The translations under genes were made by a program, and so were the position numbers. The notes below the pieces were generated by a model that searched no databases, was not told the DNA's origin, and saw nothing but the letters and a program-made list of their open reading frames with translations. A DNA stretch of 29,825 nt, taken from positions 1 to 29,825 of the forward strand of contig JAUVTI010000005.1 of assembly GCA_030601605.1 (NCBI GenBank), in the 5' to 3' direction. Positions within the stretch are counted from its first letter, which is position 1. Each line of letters begins with the position of its first letter. The stretch is from Gemmatimonadales bacterium (lineage in GTDB: Bacteria; Gemmatimonadota; Gemmatimonadetes; Gemmatimonadales; GWC2-71-9). Positions 17,059 to 24,049 of this stretch are shown one piece after another.

Positions 17059-18674
17059 TGGCGATCAAGGGAAGCCTCAAGGAGGCGTCGCTCGCCGACG
17101 TTCTGCAGCTCCTCTCGCTGGGGCAGAAGACCGGGTGTCTGGCGGTCACCGACCGCACCAACCTGGGCCACATCTACTTTGACAGGGGACAGATATCGTA
17201 CGCGTCGCTGGTCAACCGGCGCGACCGGCTGGGTGACATCCTGGTGAAGAACGGGAAGGTCATGCAGTGGCAGCTGGAGGCGGCCATCGACCAGCAGGGC
17301 CGCGAACGGGACAAGCGGCTCGGCGAGATCCTGCTCGAGCAGGGAGCCGTCTCCCGCGAGGACCTCGAGCACTTCATACGCATCCAGATTCAGGAGGCCG
17401 TGTTCTTCCTGTTCACGTGGTCGCAGGGGAGCTTCAACTTCGAGAGCGACGTCGTCCCCGAAGAGCAGGACTTCCTCGTCAAGATCAACCCGGAGTCGCT
17501 GCTGCTCGAGGGGGCGCGGCGCGTCGACGAGTGGAGCCTGATCGGGAAGAAGATCCCCTCGTTCGATCTCATATTCTCGGTGGACCGGGCCCGCGTCGAG
17601 GCCTCGCAGGTGACTCTCACGAAGCAGCAGGAGCGCATCGTGCCGCTGCTCGACGGGTCGCGGGACTTCGCCACGCTCGTCGAGGACTCCGGTCTCGTGG
17701 AGTTCGACGTCGGCAAGGCGCTCTACGGGCTGATCACGGCCGGCTTCGCGCATCGTACGGGCCGCAGCGAGAAGGCGCGGGCGGAGGTCGCCGACGTGCG
17801 CGTGGACGAGCACCGCAACCTCGGCATCGCGTTCTACAAGACGGGCATGCTGGACGAGGCCAACCGCGAGTTCCGCCGCGTCGTAGACCTGAGGCCTTCG
17901 GACGGGTCGGCGTACTTCTATCTCGGCCTCATAGCGCACAAGCAGGCGCACTGGCAGGAGGCGGCGCGGTACTTCAACCAGGCGGCGGAGCGGGGGGGCG
18001 CGCGCGCTTCCGTGCTCCACAACCTGGCTCTCTCGTACGAGAAGGCCGGGCGCTTCGACGAGGCGGAGGACGTTTACGCAGAGGCGGCGACCAGGGCGCG
18101 TCGTGACACGCGCATCATGACGAGCTGGGGCATCAACGCGGTGCACCGCGGCGACTTCGAAGTGGCAGCGGGCCGCTTGGATCGCGCGCGTGAGGTCGGT
18201 GGAGACGAGATCCCGAGCGACCTGTGGTACTGGGCCCGGTCCCTCGCCGCCGCCGCGATGGAGCACTTCGACGAGGCCGACACCCTGCTGCGCGAGGGTT
18301 TGGAGTCGCATCCGAAGAACGTCGTGCTCAGGAACAATCGGGCGGTGCTGCTCGAGTTGCTCGGCCACCTGGACGAAGCCGAGGAGATACTGGTCGCCGC
18401 GCTGGCAGACGACCCGTCGCTGCCGCAGCTGTCCAAGAACCTGGGCGACCTTCAGTACCGGGCGGCGCGCTACGACGAAGCGTGGCAGGCCTATCAGAGA
18501 GCCATCAAGCTGAATCCCAAGCTTGGCGACGACGTCTACTTCAAGCTCGGCAACATTGCGTACAAGAGGCTGGACCGGGAGTCGGCGGCGGAGTATTGGC
18601 GCAAAACGCTGGAGAACAATCCAGGGCACGAGCTGGCACGCACCAATCTCGAGACGGTGAGCGCGCTCGCGTGA
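17058..18674 (+). CDS. PATAN/DUF4388-TPR protein (copy 2)
   Basis: A 538-residue paralogue of the protein at 11721. It has the same layout: DUF4388/PATAN domain (MAIKGSLKEASLADVLQLL, KTGCLAVT, FDRGQISYA), an insert with LGEILLEQGAV, GARRVDEWS near 152-160, a winged-helix-like region (about 190-235) and then a longer TPR array (about 250-535; for example HRNLGIAFYKTGMLDEA and VLHNLALSYEKAGRFDEA). Cytosolic by lack of signal or membrane segments. The ATG overlaps the DnaA-like stop by one base and the 3' end overlaps cheR by GTGA. DUF4388 function is not established; the TPR part suggests a scaffold or adaptor. Confidence 0.88.
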   Translation: MAIKGSLKEASLADVLQLLSLGQKTGCLAVTDRTNLGHIYFDRGQISYASLVNRRDRLGDILVKNGKVMQWQLEAAIDQQGRERDKRLGEILLEQGAVSREDLEHFIRIQIQEAVFFLFTWSQGSFNFESDVVPEEQDFLVKINPESLLLEGARRVDEWSLIGKKIPSFDLIFSVDRARVEASQVTLTKQQERIVPLLDGSRDFATLVEDSGLVEFDVGKALYGLITAGFAHRTGRSEKARAEVADVRVDEHRNLGIAFYKTGMLDEANREFRRVVDLRPSDGSAYFYLGLIAHKQAHWQEAARYFNQAAERGGARASVLHNLALSYEKAGRFDEAEDVYAEAATRARRDTRIMTSWGINAVHRGDFEVAAGRLDRAREVGGDEIPSDLWYWARSLAAAAMEHFDEADTLLREGLESHPKNVVLRNNRAVLLELLGHLDEAEEILVAALADDPSLPQLSKNLGDLQYRAARYDEAWQAYQRAIKLNPKLGDDVYFKLGNIAYKRLDRESAAEYWRKTLENNPGHELARTNLETVSALA

Positions 18675-19483
18675 CCAAGTCGGAACCAGATCCCGCGTTG
18701 CTGGCGTTGTTCGAGCGCATCGATCGGGCGTGCGGCCTGGGGTGTGACGGATACAAGCAAAGCTGTCTCCGGCGGCGGCTCGCCGTGCGGATGAGGGCGT
18801 GCGGGGTGAGCACCTACGATGAGTACGCGGCCGTGCTGGACGAGGACGCCACAGAGTACGGCCGCCTCCTCGAGGCGATCACCATCAACGTCACGAAGTT
18901 CTATCGGAACGCAGAGACGTGGGGTGTGCTGCGGGACAAGGTGCTCCCGGAGCTGTGGGAGGCCAGGGACGGCCGCGTCCGCTGCTGGTCGGCCGGCTGC
19001 GCATCGGGAGAGGAACCCTACACGCTGTCGATCTTGCTACTCGACCTCGCACGCAGCAGCGGGACGAGTGCGGACAACGCGCGCATTGACGCCACCGACC
19101 TGGACGGTGCCGTCCTGGCCCGCGCACGCGAGGCGCTCTACCGTCCCACAGCGTTTGACGAGATGCCTGCTACCCTCACGAAGCGCTACGTGACGGGGTC
19201 GGATTCCCGCACGGTCGTACCGGAGGTCAAGTCCCTCGTGCGTTTCCAGCGCCACGCCGTGCTGCGGGATCCGGCGCCGGCTCCTCCTTCCGATCTGATC
19301 CTCTGTCGCCACGTCGTGATCTACTTCGACCGCCCGACACAGGAGCAGCTGTTCCAGCGCTTCGTGGATGCGCTCGTGCCGGGGGGCTACCTCGTGCTGG
19401 GCAAGGTGGAGACGCTGGTGGGAGACGTCCGCACGCAGCTCGTGATCGAGGACACGCGAGAGCGCGTGTACAGACGCCCATGA
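18671..19483 (+). CDS. cheR: CheR-type chemoreceptor glutamate methyltransferase
   Basis: Uses S-adenosylmethionine to methylate glutamates on chemoreceptors for adaptation. It has 270 residues. The N-terminal helical domain ends in TINVTKFYRN (71-80). The SAM-binding motif is SAGCASGEEPY (107-117), followed by DATDLD and ILCRHVVIYFD, the usual CheR signatures. The start is the GTG at 18671 in a GTGA overlap with PATAN copy 2; the frame is open upstream only as a shadow. It ends in an ATGA overlap with cheD. No receptor gene is in the window, so its substrates are encoded elsewhere. Confidence 0.95.
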   Translation: MTKSEPDPALLALFERIDRACGLGCDGYKQSCLRRRLAVRMRACGVSTYDEYAAVLDEDATEYGRLLEAITINVTKFYRNAETWGVLRDKVLPELWEARDGRVRCWSAGCASGEEPYTLSILLLDLARSSGTSADNARIDATDLDGAVLARAREALYRPTAFDEMPATLTKRYVTGSDSRTVVPEVKSLVRFQRHAVLRDPAPAPPSDLILCRHVVIYFDRPTQEQLFQRFVDALVPGGYLVLGKVETLVGDVRTQLVIEDTRERVYRRP

Positions 19484-19974
19484 TGCTCGAGAGCGGTGAC
19501 ACGGTCGTTGGCTTGGGTGAGAGCGCCGTGGCCTCGAACGAGGGCAAGATCGTGGCGCTGGGGCTCGGGAGTTGCGTGGCCGTGATCCTGCACGATCCCG
19601 ACGGTGGGGTTGGAGCCCTCGCGCACGTCATGCTGCCTGCGCAGTCGCTTTCGCGACGGCACGACAGCGCGACGCGCGCCGCGGACACGGCGATTCCCCA
19701 CCTCATCGAGCAAATGAAGAAGCAGGGTGCGGTGCTGCAGCGCACCGTGGCCCGGCTGGTGGGTGGGAGCACGATCTTCGGCGATCTGCTTCCCACCGGG
19801 AGCGTGCACATCGGTGAGCGCAACGTGCTGGCGTGCCGCACCGCGCTGCGCAAGGCGGGAATTCCGGTGGTAGCCGAGGCAGTGGGGGGACGTGCGGGGC
19901 GCTCTGTGTGGTTCGATGTGGGGGCGGGGACGGTGATCGTGAAGCAGCGCGGGCGGGATCCGCTGATCGTTTGA
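19480..19974 (+). CDS. cheD: CheD-type chemoreceptor glutamine deamidase
   Basis: Deamidates receptor glutamines to glutamates and, in Bacillus/Thermotoga, binds CheC. It has 164 residues. The nucleophile is C32 in GLGSCVAV, and the partner His is H49 in ALAHVMLP. The Thr that usually sits six residues before the Cys is Ala here (A26), which could lower or alter activity. VGGSTIF and the GIPVVAEAVGG stretch match the family. Two ATG codons stand in tandem at the start; the first overlaps the cheR stop. A cheC gene lies at the other end of the same operon, so a CheC-CheD-CheY-P feedback loop is plausible. Confidence 0.93.
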   Translation: MMLESGDTVVGLGESAVASNEGKIVALGLGSCVAVILHDPDGGVGALAHVMLPAQSLSRRHDSATRAADTAIPHLIEQMKKQGAVLQRTVARLVGGSTIFGDLLPTGSVHIGERNVLACRTALRKAGIPVVAEAVGGRAGRSVWFDVGAGTVIVKQRGRDPLIV

Positions 19975-19993
19975 CTGCTGGGAAACGGGAAGC

Positions 19994-21073
19994 GTGCAAC
20001 GTGAGACGAACGTGAAGCCGGCTACCGTGCTCGTCGTCGACGACTCCGCCCTGATGCGGCGCGTTCTGTCCGGCATAATCGGACGCTCGGGCCGGTTCCG
20101 CCTGGTGGGGACCGCGCGAGACGGACTCGACGGCGCCGGGAAGGTGCATCGCTTCGAGCCGGACCTGGTGACGATGGACATCGAGATGCCGAGACTCGAT
20201 GGCCTGGGGGCGATCGGCTACATCATGAGCGAGTCCCCGCGTCCCATAGTGGTGGTCAGCGCCTACGCCGGGCCGGGCACCGAGGCGGCGATCCGCGCGT
20301 TGGAGCTCGGCGCGGTCGAGATCGTCGCCAAGCCGCGCGACTCCACGCGTCAGGCGCTCGAGTCGCTGGAGCCCCAGCTCATTGTAGCGCTGGAGACCGC
20401 CCTGCACGCTGACCTCACGAGCGTGCCGATCCTGGCGCGCGAGCCGCCCCGGCGGCAGCGCGTGTCGGGCGGGTGGGTGAAGGGGCGGGCCCGCTTCGCG
20501 GTCGCGATCGCCGCCAGCACGGGGGGACCGCGTGCGCTGGCCGAAGTCGTGCCGCAGCTGCCCTCCGGGGTGGATGCCGCAGTAGTCCTCGTGCAGCACA
20601 TGCCGGCCCACTTCACCCGCAGCCTCGCCGAGCGGCTCGACGCCTCCAGCATAGTGCGAGTGGTCGAGGCGGACGACGGCGCTCCGCTGCTGAGCGATAC
20701 GGCGTACGTCGCCCCGGGGGATTACCACATGCGTGTGGCGGCTGGCGACGACGGCCCCGAGCTGCGACTGAGCCAGGACGCGCCCGTGTGGGGTGTGCGC
20801 CCGGCTGCCGACCCGCTGTTCAGGTCCGTGGCTGCGCTGTTCGGGGATCGCTCCCTGGGCGTGGTGATGACCGGTATGGGCAGGGACGGGGCGGACGGCC
20901 TCCGAGCCATTCGAGACGCCGGCGGAGGTGGCATCGTCCAGGACCGCGACTCCTCTGTGATCTTTGGGATGCCCCGGGCGGCCATCGCCGCCGGCGGTGC
21001 GGAGGAGGTCGTGCCGCTCGACTGTATTGCGACGAGCATCGCGGCGCGGCTCGAGGGGCGCAGGCAGCAGTGA
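19994..21073 (+). CDS. cheB: CheB-type receptor methylesterase/deamidase response regulator
   Basis: A 359-residue two-domain protein. The receiver domain (about 10-130) has D16/D17, the phosphoacceptor D62 (LVTMDIEMP) and K113. The methylesterase domain (about 165-355) keeps the catalytic triad S175 (AASTGGP), H202 (VQHMP) and D298 (GMGRDGA). CheA-dependent phosphorylation should activate it to remove methyl groups from receptors. The GTG at 19994 follows cheD after 19 bases, one of the few real gaps in this operon, and is the start I favour; no stronger site is seen. The 3' end overlaps the next cheW by GTGA. Confidence 0.95.
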   Translation: MQRETNVKPATVLVVDDSALMRRVLSGIIGRSGRFRLVGTARDGLDGAGKVHRFEPDLVTMDIEMPRLDGLGAIGYIMSESPRPIVVVSAYAGPGTEAAIRALELGAVEIVAKPRDSTRQALESLEPQLIVALETALHADLTSVPILAREPPRRQRVSGGWVKGRARFAVAIAASTGGPRALAEVVPQLPSGVDAAVVLVQHMPAHFTRSLAERLDASSIVRVVEADDGAPLLSDTAYVAPGDYHMRVAAGDDGPELRLSQDAPVWGVRPAADPLFRSVAALFGDRSLGVVMTGMGRDGADGLRAIRDAGGGGIVQDRDSSVIFGMPRAAIAAGGAEEVVPLDCIATSIAARLEGRRQQ

Positions 21074-21498
21074 AGGGCTATCTTCTGGTCGAGGAGGGCG
21101 GAGCGCGCTACGGTGTGCGGCTCGAGGACGTGCGCCAGGTGTTCGATCTCGAGTCGGTGCATCCGGCGCCGCGAAGTCACCCGGCAGTAGTCGGCCTGGT
21201 TCGCGTGGGAGGTCGCTTGATGCCGCTGGTGCACCTCGGCGCGTTGCTGGAGGGAAACGACGCGCCCGGAGGCCACGGGGCAACCGGGGTCGTGACGCGA
21301 TGCGGCGATCAGCACGTGGTGCTCGCCGTCCACGACGCCGACACGGTAGTCCACGAAGCGCCGGAGCCGGCGCCCGATGGATGGGAGCTTCCCTGGGCCG
21401 GGGCGATCGCGCGCCGCGGAGATGTGTTGATCCCCGTCCTCGACATGGACTTTTTGGCGGAGCGGCTGATGTCGGTGAACCCTGGCGGAACGCAATGA
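21070..21498 (+). CDS. cheW: CheW-like coupling protein (copy 2, divergent)
   Basis: A 142-residue single CheW-like domain: YLLVEEGGARYGVRLEDV at the N-terminus, VGLVRVGGRLMPLVHL (41-56) in the middle and DVLIPVLDMDFLAERL at the end. The conserved Arg of the N-x-R-G motif is Gly here (G47), so contact with CheA or receptors may differ from the canonical copy. It starts with GTG in a 4-base overlap with cheB and ends in an ATGA overlap with the next cheW. The frame is open far upstream only as a shadow of cheB. Confidence 0.88.
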   Translation: MKGYLLVEEGGARYGVRLEDVRQVFDLESVHPAPRSHPAVVGLVRVGGRLMPLVHLGALLEGNDAPGGHGATGVVTRCGDQHVVLAVHDADTVVHEAPEPAPDGWELPWAGAIARRGDVLIPVLDMDFLAERLMSVNPGGTQ

Positions 21499-21971
21499 GC
21501 ACAGGTGACGAGATCCAGCTGGTCGCGTTCCGTCTCGGCGGGCGAGACTTCGCTGTGAACATCTTCCAGGTCGAGCGGATACTCCGCTACCAGGAACCCG
21601 CTCCGCTTCCCCAGGCGCCGGATTTCCTGGAGGGCGTCGTACAGTATGCTGGCGCCGTGGTGCCCGTCGTGGACCTCCGCAAGCGCGTGAACGTTGCTGC
21701 GCCGGTCGAGGACGAGACGCGCATCATGATCCTCGAGCTCGAGAGCGAGCGCATCGGCATCGTCGTCGATGCGGTGCTCGAGGTCCTCAAGGTGAACGCC
21801 GAGCAGGTGATCCCGCCGCCGAAGATCGTCCAGGGACTCGCGGCCAAGTACATCAGCGGTATGGTGTCCCTGGAAGACCGCACCGTAGTTGTGCTGGCGG
21901 CCGGCAAGCTGCTGTCCTCGAAGGAGCGAGTGGAGTTGGAAAGGGTGAAGGTGGAGACGGCCCATGACTGA
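21495..21971 (+). CDS. cheW: CheW-type coupling protein (copy 3)
   Basis: A 158-residue CheW domain with clear family signatures: IQLVAFRLGGRDFAVNI, VERILRYQEPAPLPQAPDF, EGVVQYAGAVVPVVDLRK (47-64), ERIGIVVDAVLEVLKV and a long C-terminal helix. The usual N-L-R-G is Q-Y-A-G, so the conserved Arg is replaced by Ala (A52). The AGVVPVVDLR form resembles CheW proteins of some non-flagellar chemosensory clusters, but I cannot assign a class without an alignment. The start overlaps the previous cheW by ATGA, and the last 8 bases overlap the TPR gene. Confidence 0.92.
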   Translation: MSTGDEIQLVAFRLGGRDFAVNIFQVERILRYQEPAPLPQAPDFLEGVVQYAGAVVPVVDLRKRVNVAAPVEDETRIMILELESERIGIVVDAVLEVLKVNAEQVIPPPKIVQGLAAKYISGMVSLEDRTVVVLAAGKLLSSKERVELERVKVETAHD

Positions 21972-22821
21972 TTCGCTGATCGCTTCACTCAGGGGTTCGT
22001 ACGACGAGATCGTACACCGGCTCGACACGGTACCTGCCGGCGAGGAGCGTGAGCGGGTGAAGCGTGATATCGTCGCCCTGTTCAAGTTGGTGGATCAGAC
22101 GATCACCGACCTGGGCGGGCTCAAGGAGGACATCCGCGTCCTGGTTGACCGCTACAAGCAGCTGGCGGCCGGCGAGAGCGGGGACACGGCGCCGCAATTC
22201 ACCGGCGCGGTGCCGATGATGCAGGACCACCTCGGGGCATCCACGTTCATCGAGAAGGGCTGGAGCCTCATCTCGCTGGGAGATTACGCGGGAGCGATCC
22301 AGGCGCTCGGCAAGGCGCTCCAACTGTCTCCCAACGACGTGCAGGCGCAGTCGCTGCTGGGTTGGGCCCAGATGCTCAGCGAAGAGCACGACGAGGCGCT
22401 GGGCACGTTTCAGATGGTGCTCATGCGCGAGCCGGCCAACTCGCTGGCCAGGATCAACGTGGGCTACATCTGCCTCAAGAAGAGGATCTTCGGCGAGGCC
22501 ATCGAGCACCTCTCGAAGGCCATTCGCCTGGACAACGACAAGAAGGCGACGCTCTACGCGCACTACTATCTCGGGCTCGTATACCAGGAGCGCGAGATGT
22601 TCGAGGACGCGCAGACGTTCTTCGAGAAGACCCTGAAGCGGGGCCCGAACCTCATCGAGGCCTACTATGAGCTGGGGCGTTCGAAGTGGTTCGCGGGCGA
22701 CCAGGACGGTGCTCGGCAGACATGGCAGGACGGTTTTGAGGCAAACAAGTTCAACCCGTGGGGCAAGCGCTGTAAGGAAACGCTCGACCTGGTCGCGCAG
22801 GGCCAGGAGCCGCCACGCTAG
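21964..22821 (+). CDS. TPR protein with N-terminal coiled region, end of che operon
   Basis: A 285-residue cytosolic protein. Residues 1-65 are charged and helical, probably a coiled coil (DEIVHRLDTV, VKRDIVALFKLVDQ). From about 92 onward at least four TPR units follow, including FIEKGWSLISLGDYAGAI, ARINVGYICLKKRIFGEAI and AHYYLGLVYQEREMFEDA. It overlaps the last cheW by 8 bases and closes the compact cluster. No catalytic motif is visible. By position and repeats I infer an adaptor for the chemosensory/GTPase complex. I do not recognise a named family. Confidence 0.87.
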   Translation: MTDSLIASLRGSYDEIVHRLDTVPAGEERERVKRDIVALFKLVDQTITDLGGLKEDIRVLVDRYKQLAAGESGDTAPQFTGAVPMMQDHLGASTFIEKGWSLISLGDYAGAIQALGKALQLSPNDVQAQSLLGWAQMLSEEHDEALGTFQMVLMREPANSLARINVGYICLKKRIFGEAIEHLSKAIRLDNDKKATLYAHYYLGLVYQEREMFEDAQTFFEKTLKRGPNLIEAYYELGRSKWFAGDQDGARQTWQDGFEANKFNPWGKRCKETLDLVAQGQEPPR

Positions 22822-22871
22822 CCGCTCTCCTCCTCCTTCTCCTCCAGGCGCAAGACCCTTCGGTAGTCCAC
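22815..22871 (+). other. Probable signal-peptide-coding extension before an ordinary start codon
   Basis: In frame with the following gene, the codons from 22815 encode a leucine-rich hydrophobic stretch (LAALLLLLLQAQDP), which looks like a signal peptide core and cleavage region. The frame is open back to a TAA at 22773-22775 but contains no ATG, GTG or TTG before 22872. AGGAG at 22805-22809 stands 5 bases before ACG at 22815, so an ACG start is one explanation. A base error or local start-codon loss is another. Confidence 0.5.
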
Positions 22872-23678
22872 GTGGGTCGCGTTTCGGTAGTGTACTGGTC
22901 CCACGAGAGCACGGCCATCGCGTTGGCGGAATACGCCCAAAGAGCGGGACCATGGCCGGGCATTCCGGATCCGCCGCGCCGCCCGATCCGCCTGGTGCTG
23001 GCCACCAGCGACTCCCAGTTCGATTCGCTGACGCGCGGCCGCGTACCCGAATGGGGCGTGGCAGCCACCTTTCCGGCGACGCGCACCATCATCCTGAGGC
23101 TGACGCCGGATCATCGGCGGGTGCTGCGCCACGAGCTCGCGCACCTGGCGCTGCACAGTGTTGTACGATACCCGCCGCGGTGGTTCGACGAGGGGTATGC
23201 CACGAGCGCCGCCGGCGGGTGGAACCAGGTCGAGGCACTGCGCCTGAACTGGGTGGTGCTACGCGGGGCGGTTCCGACGCTGGCCGAGCTGGATCGCTAC
23301 ATCCGAACAGGGGGCGCCCTCGAGGCAGAGGTCTCATACGCGCTGGCGACGACGGCCGTGCGCCTGCTGGAGCGGCTTGGCGGAGAGCGCGGCCTGGAGC
23401 CGCTCATCGACGCGCTGCGCGGCACCGGGGATTTTGATCTGGCGCTGCGCGCGACGTTCCAGATCACCCAGGGACAGTTCGAGGTCATGTGGCGCCGTGA
23501 CCTGCGCAAGCGGTACGGCTGGCTGCTCGTGTTCAGTTCGGTGACGGTGTTCTGGGCCTTCGTTGCGCTGCTACTGGTGGCGCTGCGGGCCCGGCGTCGG
23601 CACTACGACAGCGAGCGCCGCAGGAGCCTGGACGAGGGGTGGGATGTGCCCGAAGATCAGTGGAACCCGAGCGCTTGA
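22872..23678 (+). CDS. Membrane-anchored gluzincin-type metalloprotease-like protein
   Basis: With the GTG at 22872 the protein has 268 residues. It carries HELAH (87-91) followed by WFDEG (104-108), the two metal-site motifs of peptidase-MA-like gluzincins. A C-terminal membrane helix (about 216-239) is followed by an Arg-rich segment and a hydrophilic tail. This topology needs the catalytic part outside the cytosol, so a signal peptide is expected. One is indeed encoded just upstream, where no ordinary start exists. The gene follows the che operon closely but is probably unrelated to it. Substrate unknown; proteolytic activity is inferred from motifs only. Confidence 0.82.
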   Translation: MGRVSVVYWSHESTAIALAEYAQRAGPWPGIPDPPRRPIRLVLATSDSQFDSLTRGRVPEWGVAATFPATRTIILRLTPDHRRVLRHELAHLALHSVVRYPPRWFDEGYATSAAGGWNQVEALRLNWVVLRGAVPTLAELDRYIRTGGALEAEVSYALATTAVRLLERLGGERGLEPLIDALRGTGDFDLALRATFQITQGQFEVMWRRDLRKRYGWLLVFSSVTVFWAFVALLLVALRARRRHYDSERRRSLDEGWDVPEDQWNPSA

Positions 23679-23711
23679 CGCCTCTGGAACCTGGGATTAG
23701 CCTGAGGGTCT

Positions 23712-23897
23712 ATGTTGAATAGGATGGGGTCGCCCGCGCGGCTACGATTTCGAAGCAGGAACGGGATCCTGCTCGCGGCCGCCGTCGTCTCGATCGGCGT
23801 CGGCTACTTGCTGTTGGCACAGGGATCGACCACGTTGGCCCCGATACTGCTGGTGCTGGGCTACTGTGTGTTGTTCCCGCTTGGACTGGCGCTCTAG
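23712..23897 (+). CDS. Small two-helix membrane protein
   Basis: A 61-residue protein with an Arg-rich N-terminus (about 1-16) and two hydrophobic segments (about 18-36 and 42-60), so it probably sits in the inner membrane with both ends on the same side. GAGGG at 23704-23708 precedes the ATG closely. It lies in the short gap between the metalloprotease-like gene and tRNA-Val. I do not recognise the family. The size and hydrophobic pattern resemble small DUF3098-like membrane proteins, but this is weak. Confidence 0.6.
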   Translation: MLNRMGSPARLRFRSRNGILLAAAVVSIGVGYLLLAQGSTTLAPILLVLGYCVLFPLGLAL

Positions 23898-23910
23898 GCG
23901 ACCGACGCGC

Positions 23911-23984
23911 GGGCGAATAGCTCAGGGGTCCAGAGCGCCTGCCTTACAAGCAGGAAGTCGGGGGTTCGAATCCCTCTTCGCCCA
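23911..23984 (+). tRNA. tRNA-Val (anticodon UAC)
   Basis: The full cloverleaf can be drawn. The acceptor stem GGGCGAA pairs with TTCGCCC. The D arm is GCTC/GAGC. The anticodon stem CCTGC/GCAGG closes the loop CTTACAA, with anticodon TAC reading GUA and probably other Val codons. The T arm is GGGGG, TTCGAAT, CCCTC with one G-U pair. The discriminator is A, and CCA is not encoded. No clear promoter or terminator of its own was seen. Confidence 0.96.
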
Positions 23985-24049
23985 TTGCCGACTATCGGAC
24001 TCGCCAATGTAGCTTCGGGGCTGAGTCCAACAACTGGAGGATGACTGCG

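Noticed and set aside
14761..21562. Very long open frames on the minus strand opposite the AAA+, PATAN and CheB genes (also opposite ileS, cheA and the secreted TPR gene)
   Set aside because: They lie exactly antisense to well-supported genes, have Arg/His/Pro-rich low-complexity translations with no recognisable domains, and are expected from G+C-rich codon usage.
22822..22848. Pyrimidine-rich CTC tract as a repeat or regulatory element
   Set aside because: It is explained by consecutive leucine codons of the putative signal peptide.
22773..22872. Programmed frameshift joining the TPR gene at 21964 to the metalloprotease-like gene
   Set aside because: No slippery sequence or downstream structure was seen, and a fused product would bury the signal peptide inside a cytosolic protein. 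An unusual start or a base error is simpler.
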